Assembly: GCA_002491225.1 (NCBI GenBank)
Contig: DKVN01000015.1
Coordinates: forward strand, 1,174 to 8,766
DNA: 7,593 nt
DNA from: Faecalibacterium sp. UBA7177
GTDB lineage: Bacteria > Bacillota > Clostridia > Oscillospirales > Ruminococcaceae
Reading direction: 5' to 3'
The position numbers and the translations under genes are program-made. Below are positions 1-5,995 of the stretch, piece by piece; the stretch's first letter is position 1, and each line of letters begins with the position of its first letter. A model generated the notes under the pieces. The model did not search any database. It was not told where the DNA came from and saw only the letters and a list, made by a program, of their open reading frames with translations.

Positions 1-384
1 ATCCGCGATTCCTTCAAGGCGATGGCCATCATGATCGGCGCCAGCATGGCCGCCTATGCCCTGCTTTTGCAGGCCAAAACCGGCCCCGCGGCCCTCATCT
101 CGCTGGCCCTCTTCGGCCTCGCCATCGCGGGCACCAGCCCCACCGGCATCTCCAGCGCGGGCAAGCTGCTCTCCAACGCCTCGGTCGGGGTGCTGCTGCC
201 CTTTGCCAGCCTCGGGGCCATCATCATGCCCTACATCGTCGGCGCGGTGGCCCAACGGGCCGGCATCGTGGGCGGGATGTCCTGCATCCTCGTCACCCTC
301 GCCCTCACCCTCCTCTTCGCGCTGCTCTGCCGCCGCGAGATGCACCGCGCGCAGGCTGAGCAAAGCGCTTTGGCCGCCGGGTGA
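1..384 (+). CDS. MFS transporter, C-terminal fragment (5' end outside window)
   Basis: The reading frame is open from base 1 and ends at a TGA at 382-384, leaving 127 residues of the C-terminus. It contains about three strongly hydrophobic segments: roughly residues 8-23, a Gly-rich helix pair around 30-90, and 92-112. The tail is short, charged and cytoplasmic (RREMHRAQAEQ). The pattern of small residues in the FGLAIAGTSPTG and LGAIIMPYIVGAVAQRAG stretches matches helices 10-12 of Major Facilitator Superfamily carriers, where a Gly/Pro-rich helix is followed by a loop of the form G-x-x-A-x-x-x-G. MFS proteins are inner-membrane secondary transporters. The substrate cannot be read from this part. 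The gene converges on fba with a terminator hairpin between them. The membrane-protein call is firm; the MFS call is likely because only the last quarter is visible. The ATG at 22 is internal and not the start. Confidence 0.75.
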   Translation: MRDSFKAMAIMIGASMAAYALLLQAKTGPAALISLALFGLAIAGTSPTGISSAGKLLSNASVGVLLPFASLGAIIMPYIVGAVAQRAGIVGGMSCILVTLALTLLFALLCRREMHRAQAEQSALAAG

Positions 385-393
385 GCCCGGCCG

Positions 394-444
394 CAAAAAC
401 AAACAAAAAGCACCCTCGGCAGGCCCAGAACCTGCCGGGGGTGC
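394..444 (-). terminator. Rho-independent terminator of fba
   Basis: Positions 410-423 (GCACCCTCGGCAGG) pair with 431-444 (CCTGCCGGGGGTGC) through 14 bp with one G-T wobble and a 7-nt loop. Read on the - strand, the hairpin is followed by a T-rich tail (complement of 394-409, runs of T5, T3 and T5). It sits 46 bases past the fba stop codon, as expected for an fba terminator. On the + strand no T-run follows, so it is a poor terminator for the MFS gene. Confidence 0.85.
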
Positions 445-489
445 AGTGCGTTTATGGGCTTTGCGCTGCGCTTTTCTGCGCGGCGCGGC

Positions 490-1353
490 TTACGCCTTGC
501 CGGCCGAGCCGAAGAGCTGGATCTTCTCGCAGACGGTGTCCTTGATGGCCGCCGCGCCGGGGGCCAGCAGCTTGCGGGGGTCGAAGCCCTTGCCCTCAAG
601 GTCCTTGCCCGCCTCGATGTACTTACGGGTGGCCGCGGCAAAGCTCAGCTGGCACTCGGTGTTGACATTCACCTTCGAGACGCCCAGCGAGATGGCCTTC
701 TGGATCATCTCGGCCGGGATGCCGGTGCCGCCGTGCAGCACCAGCGGGATGCCGCCGGTGGCCTCGTGGATGCGGCCCAGCGCGTCAAAATCGAGCCCCT
801 TCCAGTTGGCGGGGTACTTGCCGTGGATGTTGCCGATGCCCGCGGCCAGAAAGTCGATGCCGAGAGACGCGATGCGGGCGCACTCGGCCGGGTCGGCCAC
901 CTCGCCCGCGCCGATCACGCCGTCCTCCTCGCCGCCGATCGCGCCGACCTCGGCCTCGATCGAGAGGCCCTTCTCGTGGGCCAGTTTAACCAGTTCGGTG
1001 GTCTTGGCGATGTTCTCGTCGATGGGGTAGTGGCTGCCGTCGAACATGATGCTCGAGAACCCGGCCTCGATGCAGGCTTTCGCGCCCTCGTAGGTGCCGT
1101 GGTCCAGATGCAGCGCCACCGGCACGGTGATGCCGAGGGTCTCGACCATCGCGCGCACCATCGCCGCCACCGTCTTGAAGCCGGTCATGTACTTGCCCGC
1201 GCCCTCGGAGACGCCCAGGATGATCGGGCTCTTCATCTCCTCGGCGGCCAGCAGGGACGACTTGGCCCACTCGAGATTGTTGATGTTGAAATGGCCCACG
1301 GCGTAATGGCCGTCCCGGGCCTTCTGGAGCATTTCGGTCGCGCTTACCAGCAT
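490..1353 (-). CDS. fba: Class II fructose-1,6-bisphosphate aldolase
   Basis: Zinc-dependent cytoplasmic aldolase of glycolysis and gluconeogenesis. It reversibly cleaves fructose-1,6-bisphosphate into dihydroxyacetone phosphate and glyceraldehyde-3-phosphate. The 287-residue product has the usual length and the class II landmarks in order: LHLDHG at 81-86 (D84 the likely catalytic acid, H85 a zinc ligand), the phosphate/metal region AEVG at 134-137 with E135, GNIHGKYP at 174-181 with zinc ligand H177, LHGGTGIP at 206-213 with zinc ligand H207, and VNVNTE at 228-233, which binds substrate. The frame stays open 46 codons upstream, but the ATG at 1353 fits the family N-terminus (MLVSATEML) and is preceded on the - strand by a GGAAGGGAAG ribosome binding site (1361-1372). 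Class II tagatose-bisphosphate aldolases are close relatives; the VNVNTE motif and absence of sugar-catabolic neighbours favour FBA. It appears monocistronic, with its own promoter and terminator. Confidence 0.95.
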   Translation of the reverse strand: MLVSATEMLQKARDGHYAVGHFNINNLEWAKSSLLAAEEMKSPIILGVSEGAGKYMTGFKTVAAMVRAMVETLGITVPVALHLDHGTYEGAKACIEAGFSSIMFDGSHYPIDENIAKTTELVKLAHEKGLSIEAEVGAIGGEEDGVIGAGEVADPAECARIASLGIDFLAAGIGNIHGKYPANWKGLDFDALGRIHEATGGIPLVLHGGTGIPAEMIQKAISLGVSKVNVNTECQLSFAAATRKYIEAGKDLEGKGFDPRKLLAPGAAAIKDTVCEKIQLFGSAGKA

Positions 1354-1462
1354 AGTTGACTCTTCCCTTCCTGTTTGTTGCGGGCAGCCCGCGGCGGGGA
1401 AGCACTTTCCCCTGCCGTCCGGTTTTCGGGTCGCGGTCGGGCCGCCGGTGATCAATAAGTTT

Positions 1463-1491
1463 AGTATACCCCACCCGCGGGGCAAAAGCAA
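1463..1491 (-). promoter_or_regulatory. Probable sigma-A promoter of fba
   Basis: Read on the - strand: TTGCTT at 1491-1486, a 17-bp spacer, then TATACT at 1468-1463 (5 of 6 matches to TATAAT). The -35 is weak (TTG only). Transcription would begin near 1456, giving a leader of about 100 nt before the fba ATG. The spacer is GC-rich while the flanks are AT-rich. Confidence 0.6.
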
Positions 1492-1492
1492 G

Positions 1493-1517
1493 AAAAAGCC
1501 GCGACGGCGGTTTTTTT
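1493..1517 (+). terminator. Hairpin with T-run upstream of the fba promoter
   Basis: AAAAAGCCGC (1493-1502) pairs with GCGGTTTTTT (1507-1516) around a GACG loop; one G-T pair joins the GC core to an A/T arm, and the T-run is seven long. The shape is that of a small intrinsic terminator and could work on either strand (the - strand continues into CTTTTTCTTGC). No gene is visible that would need it on either side. It may insulate the fba promoter, end an untranslated transcript from the block to its right, or be chance AT flanking. Confidence 0.35.
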
Positions 1518-1590
1518 ACGCTGGAGCGCACACGGGGGCATTTGGCCAAAACCGAACACAAAAATCCGGCAAAGTTTGGCGAAAAAGTCC

Positions 1591-1623
1591 TTGACATTCC
1601 CGTCAATCAGCCCATTGTTTACA
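1591..1623 (+). promoter_or_regulatory. TTGACA box within an inverted repeat (possible operator/promoter)
   Basis: A perfect -35 hexamer TTGACA (1591-1596) overlaps the inverted repeat TTGAC-n6-GTCAA (1591-1606). The best downstream hexamer at normal spacing is poor (ATTGTT at 1614-1619), so an active promoter is uncertain. The repeat could bind a dimeric regulator. It lies 25 bases before the DnaA-box-like cluster. Confidence 0.3.
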
Positions 1624-1630
1624 GTCGGTG

Positions 1631-1740
1631 TTTTCCACAGCCGGTGGAAAACATGGTGGAAAACTGGAAGGAAGTGGAAAACTTCGACCGAAAAGCCTGT
1701 GTTTTTCACACTTTCCACCGGGTTTTCAACAGGTGGAAAA
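1631..1740. promoter_or_regulatory. Cluster of eight DnaA-box-like 9-mers
   Basis: Forward boxes: TTTTCCACA at 1631-1639, TTTTTCACA at 1702-1710, CTTTCCACC at 1711-1719 and TTTTCAACA at 1723-1731. Reverse boxes (written here on the + strand): GGTGGAAAA at 1643-1651, 1655-1663 and 1732-1740, and AGTGGAAAA at 1673-1681. The bacterial DnaA box is TTATNCACA, commonly relaxed to TTWTNCACA; the boxes at 1631 and 1702 fit this form, and the others differ by one or two bases. Four copies are preceded or followed by the same extra base, giving the 10-mer GTTTTCCAC plus one. By hand count the block is about 47% GC, against roughly 70% in rlmB. A DnaA-binding locus or origin-like element is the simplest reading; an array for another regulator with a TTTCCAC site is possible. 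Confidence 0.55.
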
Positions 1741-1768
1741 CAAAATCCCCCTTTACCCGGCGTATAAT
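1740..1768 (+). promoter_or_regulatory. Perfect -10 hexamer, weak promoter candidate
   Basis: TATAAT at 1763-1768 is a perfect -10 element, but the hexamer 17 bp upstream (ACAAAA at 1740-1745) does not resemble a -35. The last DnaA-like box (1732-1740) abuts the -35 position, so binding there could control this promoter. If used, it would give rlmB a leader of nearly 300 nt. Confidence 0.35.
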
Positions 1769-1796
1769 CCGCTTTACAGGGCCCCTCGCCGCCACA

Positions 1797-1824
1797 GGGC
1801 GGGCCGGGCCCGGTTTACCCGCCC
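1797..1824 (+). other. GC-rich stem-loop in the rlmB upstream region
   Basis: GGGCGGG (1797-1803) pairs perfectly with CCCGCCC (1818-1824). The loop contains the self-complementary CCGGGCCCGG (1804-1813). No T-run follows, so it is not an ordinary terminator. Its role is unknown, and GC-rich sequence forms such stems by chance fairly often. Confidence 0.4.
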
Positions 1825-1904
1825 GACGCAGGGCCCATACTCGCCGCGGGAGTGTCCAACCTGCGCCGTCCGCAGAAAAAATTGCCGCAAACGGGCGGTT
1901 CGGA

Positions 1905-1933
1905 TGGAAATTTGTCCCAGTTGGTGGTATACT
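1905..1933 (+). promoter_or_regulatory. Probable promoter of the rlmB operon
   Basis: TGGAAA at 1905-1910 (4 of 6 to TTGACA), a 17-bp spacer, then TATACT at 1928-1933 (5 of 6 to TATAAT). Transcription would start near 1940 and leave a leader of about 127 nt. Of the candidates between fba and rlmB on this strand it has the best combined score and spacing. Confidence 0.55.
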
Positions 1934-1968
1934 GGTCTGGATAGTGAGAATGGGTCGGTATGACCTGT

Positions 1969-2030
1969 CGGCGGGGCACCCGCCGCAAACCGCCAGAGGA
2001 GGGCCGCGCCGGGGCGTTGGCAGAACGCCC
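1969..2030 (+). other. Two perfect hairpins in the rlmB leader
   Basis: Hairpin 1 is CGGCGGG (1969-1975), a GCA triloop and CCCGCCG (1979-1985). Hairpin 2 is GGGCGTT (2012-2018), the loop GGCAG and AACGCCC (2024-2030). Both stems are seven perfect pairs, and both lie downstream of the proposed transcription start and before the ribosome binding site at 2054-2060. Neither is followed by a T-run. They may affect mRNA stability or bind a protein. No known riboswitch or T-box signature was recognised. Confidence 0.4.
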
Positions 2031-2066
2031 GACCGGACGGCGGACACGGGATCAAAGGAGAAGCAG

Positions 2067-2843
2067 ATGGAACAGAAAACATCGCGCCCGGCCGGGGGCG
2101 GGCAGCTGGTGTATGGCAAAAACCCGGTGGCCGAGCTGCTCAGGAGCGGGGCCGGGGCGGATACGGTCTGGCTCAGCGAGGGGATGGCCCCGGCGGCCGC
2201 GGGCTACTACACCGCGCTGGCCAAACAGGCGGGGGCGGTGGTCAAGCGGGTGCATCCCGCCAAGCTGCGCAGCCTCTGCGGCACCGACAACCATCAGGGG
2301 GTGGCCGCGGCCGCCGCGTCGGTCGGCTATGTCACCCTCGACGCGCTGTTAGAGGCGGCCAGGGCGGCGGGGGAGCCCCCCTTTCTGGTGCTGGCCGACG
2401 GCATCGAGGACCCGCACAATTTAGGCGCGGTGATCCGCTCGGCGCTGCTCTGCGGGGCGCACGGGGTGGTGGTGCCCAAGCGGGGCGGCGCGGCCGTCAC
2501 CCCCACCGTGCTCAAGAGCTCGGCCGGGGCCGCGGCCCGGCTGCCGGTGGCCCGGGTAGCCAACATCGGCGAGACGGTGCGCCGCCTCAAGCAGGAGAAT
2601 GTCTTTGTCTACTGTGCCGACCTCGACGGCGCGCCGCTCGAGCAGAGCGACCTCACCGGCCCCATCGCGCTGGTGCTGGGGGCCGAGGGGGCGGGGGTCA
2701 GCCCGCTGGTGCGCCGCCTGTGCGATGGCAGCGTGCGGCTGGGCATGGTGCCCCGCGGCGCCGGGGTGGACAGCTACAACGTGTCGGTCGCGGCCGGCAT
2801 CATCTTATACGAGATCATGCGCCAGCGCGGCGCGAGGGGGTGA
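2067..2843 (+). CDS. rlmB: 23S rRNA (guanosine-2'-O-)-methyltransferase RlmB (SpoU/TrmH family)
   Basis: S-adenosylmethionine-dependent 2'-O-methylation, in E. coli RlmB at G2251 of the 23S rRNA peptidyl-transferase P loop. The 258-residue product has the usual length. Residues about 14-90 form the small RNA-binding substrate domain (VYGKNPVAE at 15-23, NHQG at 75-78). The rest is the SPOUT catalytic domain: motif 1 at 111-125 (DGIEDPHNLGAVIRS, with N118 and R124), motif 2 LVLGAEGAG at 202-210 with E207, and motif 3 DSYNVSVAAG at 235-244 with N238. The usual I-P-M of motif 3 reads LGMVPRG, a small variation. The ATG at 2067 is chosen because AAAGGAG lies six bases upstream and the family N-terminus begins here, although the frame is open back to 1542. 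The stop is six bases from the next gene. Related TrmH-family paralogues with another target cannot be excluded, but NHQG plus the length fit RlmB. Confidence 0.92.
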   Translation: MEQKTSRPAGGGQLVYGKNPVAELLRSGAGADTVWLSEGMAPAAAGYYTALAKQAGAVVKRVHPAKLRSLCGTDNHQGVAAAAASVGYVTLDALLEAARAAGEPPFLVLADGIEDPHNLGAVIRSALLCGAHGVVVPKRGGAAVTPTVLKSSAGAAARLPVARVANIGETVRRLKQENVFVYCADLDGAPLEQSDLTGPIALVLGAEGAGVSPLVRRLCDGSVRLGMVPRGAGVDSYNVSVAAGIILYEIMRQRGARG

Positions 2844-2849
2844 GGCGGC

Positions 2850-5800
2850 ATGCCGAACAGCAAGTTTGAACACTCGGTGGACGAGATCTTAAAAACCGTG
2901 CAGCAGCGCCAGGCCGAGCAGCACCCCTCGGCCAACGACGCCGCGGTGGATGATATCCTGGCCGGGCTGGGCCTGGGCGACCAGACCCTGCCCCGGCGGC
3001 CCGCGGCAAGGGCGGCAGCGCAGCCGAAACCGGCGGCCTCCGCGGCGCAACCCGCGGCCCGGGTGGCGAAACCGGCAGAGCAGCCGAAACCTGCGGCTCC
3101 CGCAGCAAAACCGGCAGAGCAGCCGAAACCTGCCGCCCCGGCGGTAAAACCGGCAGCGCAGCCGAAACCGGCGACCCCGGCGGCAAAGCAGCCCGCACAG
3201 GCCGCGCCCGCCCCGGCAGCGGTAAAACCGGCCCAGCCGAAACCGGCGAAGCCCGCAGCGCAGCCGAAACCGGAAGAAAAACCGGCAGTGAAACCCGCGG
3301 CCCCTGCCGCCCCTGCGAAAGCACCGGCGGCCGCGTCCGCCCCACGCAGCAAGGTGGCCCCGGCCCCCGCCCAAACGGCAGAGCGTACCTCTGCGCCGCA
3401 GCCGGAACCCGCCCCGGCCCCCGCGCCCGCGCCAAAGGCCGAGCGCGCCCCCACGCCGCGGCAGGAGCAATCCACCGCCGCTGCCCCGGCCCAATCAACC
3501 CCATCAACTCAATCAACCCAACCGGCCCCGCAGGAGCCCGAACGACCCGCCCCGTCCCTCACGCCCGAGCAGGAGCGCGAGCCGACCCGCGAGTTTGACC
3601 CGGTCAGCCTCCACGCGGCATCCCAGCCCAAACCCGCGGCGGCCCATTCTGCCTCCGCGCCTTCCCGCCCCGCGCCCGCGGTATCCCATTCCGCGCCCGC
3701 CGCGGCCGATCCCGCGTCTTCTCATTCTGCGGCCGAGGCACCCCAGCCCAAACCCGTGTCCGCCTCCATCACCACGCCCGCGCCCGCCCGCGCGCCGTCC
3801 GATGGCCCGACCGAGCGTCCGCTCCAGAGCGAGACCGGGGTGCTGCGGCTGAACGAGTTGGTGGATGAAGAATTCACCAAATTCTTCAGCGAGACGGTGG
3901 CGGTGGTACCCGAGGAGGAAGAGCAGCCCGAGCACGGCGGCTTTTTCCACCGGCTGCACGCCCGGCGCGGCCAGGCCCAGCCGGAGGAGGAGCCCGAGAC
4001 CATCCGCCCGCAGGAGCAGGACGAGGCCACCGGCGAGGTGCGTCTTGCCGGGACGGACGCCCTGACCGACCTCGACGCCCCCCCGCCCGAGGAGGAAGAG
4101 CCCGCCCCCCGGCGGCGGTTTGTGCTGCCCCGCATCTTCGGGGTGGAGGCTCCCGAGGAGGACGGCCCCTTCGACGAGGCCGCGCCCGAGGACGCGCTCG
4201 ACGATTACAACGACCTCAAGGACGCCCCCGCCGTGCAGGCGGACCTCGCCCGGATGCGGGCCTCGCTGCAGCTGCGGTGCGTGCTCACCGGCATTTTGGC
4301 GGCGGTGCTGTTTGGGCTGGGGCTGGCCGCGGCCGGGCTGCTGCCCGCCATCCCGGCCATCGACCCGCTCGTGGCCCCCGCGGCCTACCTCGGGGTCAGT
4401 TTGATTTTGCTGCTCGCGGCGGCGGCCGTCTCGCTGCCCACCATGCGCAGCGGGCTGGCGGGCCTCGTTGGCACCCCCAGCCCGGATACCATGCCCGCGC
4501 TGGCGGCGCTCGCGGCGGCGGCCCAGCTGGCGGCCTACCTCATCTGGCCGGACGCCTACCACCCCACCGGCTCCACCCTCTTTGCCGCCCCGGCGGCCCT
4601 GCTGCTCTTTTTGGACGCGGTGGGCAAGCGGATGATGAGCGGGGTCATCGAGCGCAACTTCGAGCTGGTCTCCTCCGGGGTGGACCATGTCGCCGCCTAC
4701 CGCCTGCGGGACAAAAAGCTGGCCGCGCAGGTGGCCGAGGGCCTCGGCGAGCCGGAGCCCAGCCTGCTGGTCAACCGCCGCACCACCCTGGTCAAGGGCT
4801 TTTTGCGCCAGAGCTTCTCGGAGCGCTGGAGCGACCGGCTGGCCCAGCGCCTGGCCTGGGCGCTGGGCGGCTGCGGGCTGCTGGCCGCCCTCATCGCCGC
4901 CGTCAAGGGCGGCGGGGCGGCGGGCGCGGTGTCGGTGCTGGCGGCCACCTTGTGCCTTGGCGGGCCGCTCGGCTGCACCCTGCTCTCGGCGGTGCCCAGC
5001 CTGCTGATGCAAAAAAGCGCCTGCCGGGTGGGCGCAGTGGTGCCGGGCTGGAGCGCGGTGCAGGAGATGAGCCGCGCCAATGTCGTGGTGGTCGGCGCGC
5101 GGGACCTCTTCCCCTCCTCGAGCGTGCTGCTGCACGGCATCAAGACCTTTGAAAAGGAGCGGATCGACCTCGCGATCCTCTACGCGGCCTCGGTGCTGAT
5201 CGAGGGCTGCGACACCCTGCGGGATGTCTTTTTGAGCATCATCCAGAACAAGACCGAGATGCTCTACCCGGTCGAAAACCTCACCCACGAGGTGGGCGGC
5301 GGCTTCATCGCCTGGGTCGAGCACAACCGGGTGATCATCGGCAGCCGGGAGATGATGCAGGCCCACGACATCGACATTCCATCGATGGACTGTGAAAACC
5401 GCTACACCCGCAACGGCCAGCGCCAGCCGATCTATCTGGCGGTGTCGGGCAAGCTGTTCGGGATGTTCGTGGTCAGCTACCGGCCGGACCAGGTGGCCGC
5501 CGACGTGCTGCACCAGCTGCTGCGCAGCGGCATCTCGGTGCTGGTCACCAGCGACGATTTCTCGATCACCGCCCCGCTGATCCAGCGGGTCTACAAGCTG
5601 CGGGAGGGCAGTGTCAAGGTGCTCAGCGGGCCCGAGCGCAAGGCCCTGGCCCCCGCCACCGCCTACCTGCCCGAGAGCGAGGGCTGCATGACCCATCTGG
5701 GCAGCTTCGCCTCCTTTGTCGGCGGTCTGCAGGCCGCCGAGGGCGCCGCCTCGGGCGAGCGCGCCGCCGCCCTGGTGCAGGCGGTGTCGGTGGTGTGCAG

Positions 5801-5927
5801 CTGCCTGCTGGCGCTGCTGCTCACCTTTACCGGCGGCCTCGCGGGCCTCGCCCTGCCCGCCCTCGTGCTCTACCAGGCCGCCTGGAGCGCGTTGGCCCTC
5901 GCCATGCCGCTGCTGAAAAAGTATTGA
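2850..5927 (+). CDS. Large membrane protein resembling a P1B-type ATPase without catalytic motifs; Pro/Ala-rich N-terminus
   Basis: 1025 residues. Residues 1-50 hold two similar motifs (SVDEIL 9-14, AVDDIL 32-37). Residues 51-330 are Pro/Ala/Lys-rich and probably disordered; 331-470 are acidic. Eight hydrophobic segments follow (about 476-500, 510-529, 548-566, 575-590, 668-686, 690-716, 974-993, 996-1018), spaced 4+2+2 as in P1B-type ATPases, with cytoplasmic loops of about 77 and 255 residues. Matches in the large loop: VVVVGARD (745-752) at the VVFDKTGT site, VGGGFIAWVEHNRVIIGSR (815-833) as the N-domain strand pair, YRPD (877-880), GISVLVTSDD (894-903) at the TGDN position, and GPERKA (927-932) like PEDKA with K931. 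The phosphorylatable Asp is Gly749; CPC reads GGP (704-706); TGE, His-Pro and GDGxND are not found. Known active P-type ATPases need these, so I infer an inactive homologue. Function unknown. The six-base gap after rlmB suggests coupled expression. The ATG is preceded by GAGG. Confidence 0.7.
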   Translation: MPNSKFEHSVDEILKTVQQRQAEQHPSANDAAVDDILAGLGLGDQTLPRRPAARAAAQPKPAASAAQPAARVAKPAEQPKPAAPAAKPAEQPKPAAPAVKPAAQPKPATPAAKQPAQAAPAPAAVKPAQPKPAKPAAQPKPEEKPAVKPAAPAAPAKAPAAASAPRSKVAPAPAQTAERTSAPQPEPAPAPAPAPKAERAPTPRQEQSTAAAPAQSTPSTQSTQPAPQEPERPAPSLTPEQEREPTREFDPVSLHAASQPKPAAAHSASAPSRPAPAVSHSAPAAADPASSHSAAEAPQPKPVSASITTPAPARAPSDGPTERPLQSETGVLRLNELVDEEFTKFFSETVAVVPEEEEQPEHGGFFHRLHARRGQAQPEEEPETIRPQEQDEATGEVRLAGTDALTDLDAPPPEEEEPAPRRRFVLPRIFGVEAPEEDGPFDEAAPEDALDDYNDLKDAPAVQADLARMRASLQLRCVLTGILAAVLFGLGLAAAGLLPAIPAIDPLVAPAAYLGVSLILLLAAAAVSLPTMRSGLAGLVGTPSPDTMPALAALAAAAQLAAYLIWPDAYHPTGSTLFAAPAALLLFLDAVGKRMMSGVIERNFELVSSGVDHVAAYRLRDKKLAAQVAEGLGEPEPSLLVNRRTTLVKGFLRQSFSERWSDRLAQRLAWALGGCGLLAALIAAVKGGGAAGAVSVLAATLCLGGPLGCTLLSAVPSLLMQKSACRVGAVVPGWSAVQEMSRANVVVVGARDLFPSSSVLLHGIKTFEKERIDLAILYAASVLIEGCDTLRDVFLSIIQNKTEMLYPVENLTHEVGGGFIAWVEHNRVIIGSREMMQAHDIDIPSMDCENRYTRNGQRQPIYLAVSGKLFGMFVVSYRPDQVAADVLHQLLRSGISVLVTSDDFSITAPLIQRVYKLREGSVKVLSGPERKALAPATAYLPESEGCMTHLGSFASFVGGLQAAEGAASGERAAALVQAVSVVCSCLLALLLTFTGGLAGLALPALVLYQAAWSALALAMPLLKKY
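3069..3185 (+). repeat. Three tandem 39-bp (13-residue) repeats inside the large membrane protein gene
   Basis: Residues 74-86, 87-99 and 100-112 read KPAEQPKPAAPAA, KPAEQPKPAAPAV and KPAAQPKPATPAA. At DNA level the three units start at 3069, 3108 and 3147 and share long identical runs, with the core CAGCCGAAACC. Degenerate PKPA units continue to about 3290. This is a Pro/Ala/Lys linker with regular spacing of charge and proline. Such repeats can change copy number by slippage. Confidence 0.85.
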
Positions 5928-5952
5928 GGCAACGTACTTCGCAAGGAAGTCT

Positions 5953-5995
5953 GCACCCGCTGAGAGGCTGTTGCCTTTCAGCGGGTGCTGTGTTA
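5953..5995 (+). terminator. Terminator hairpin of the rlmB operon
   Basis: GCACCCGCTGA (5953-5963) pairs perfectly with TCAGCGGGTGC (5978-5988). A G-T pair (5964/5977) and AGGC/GCCT (5965-5968/5973-5976) extend it to 16 bp with a TGTT loop. The tail (TGTGTTATG) is a weak T-run. It begins 25 bases past the stop of the 1025-codon gene. The stem base GCACCC/GGGTGC is the same as in the fba terminator. Confidence 0.7.

Noticed and set aside
454..1359. 301-codon open frame on the + strand
   Set aside because: It is the antisense of fba, whose class II aldolase motifs are unambiguous on the - strand.
1354..1491. 46-codon extension of fba
   Set aside because: It would run through the promoter hexamers and the ribosome binding site; the ATG at 1353 starts the conserved aldolase N-terminus.
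1631..1741. CRISPR array
   Set aside because: Repeats are only 9-10 bases, occur in both orientations and have spacing from 0 to 20 bases, with no cas gene in the window.
1542..2066. A 175-codon N-terminal extension of rlmB
   Set aside because: The frame is open, but the sequence covers promoter candidates, DnaA-like boxes and hairpins, and a consensus ribosome binding site precedes the ATG at 2067, which matches the family N-terminus.
1940..2066. T-box or other known riboswitch in the rlmB leader
   Set aside because: No T-box sequence (GGGTGGNACCGCG-like), specifier loop or recognised riboswitch core was seen, and rlmB is not a usual target.
2774..3516. Gly/Ala- and Arg/Gly-rich open frames on the - strand
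   Set aside because: They are antisense readings of the Pro/Ala/Lys repeat region, with no ribosome binding site or family match.
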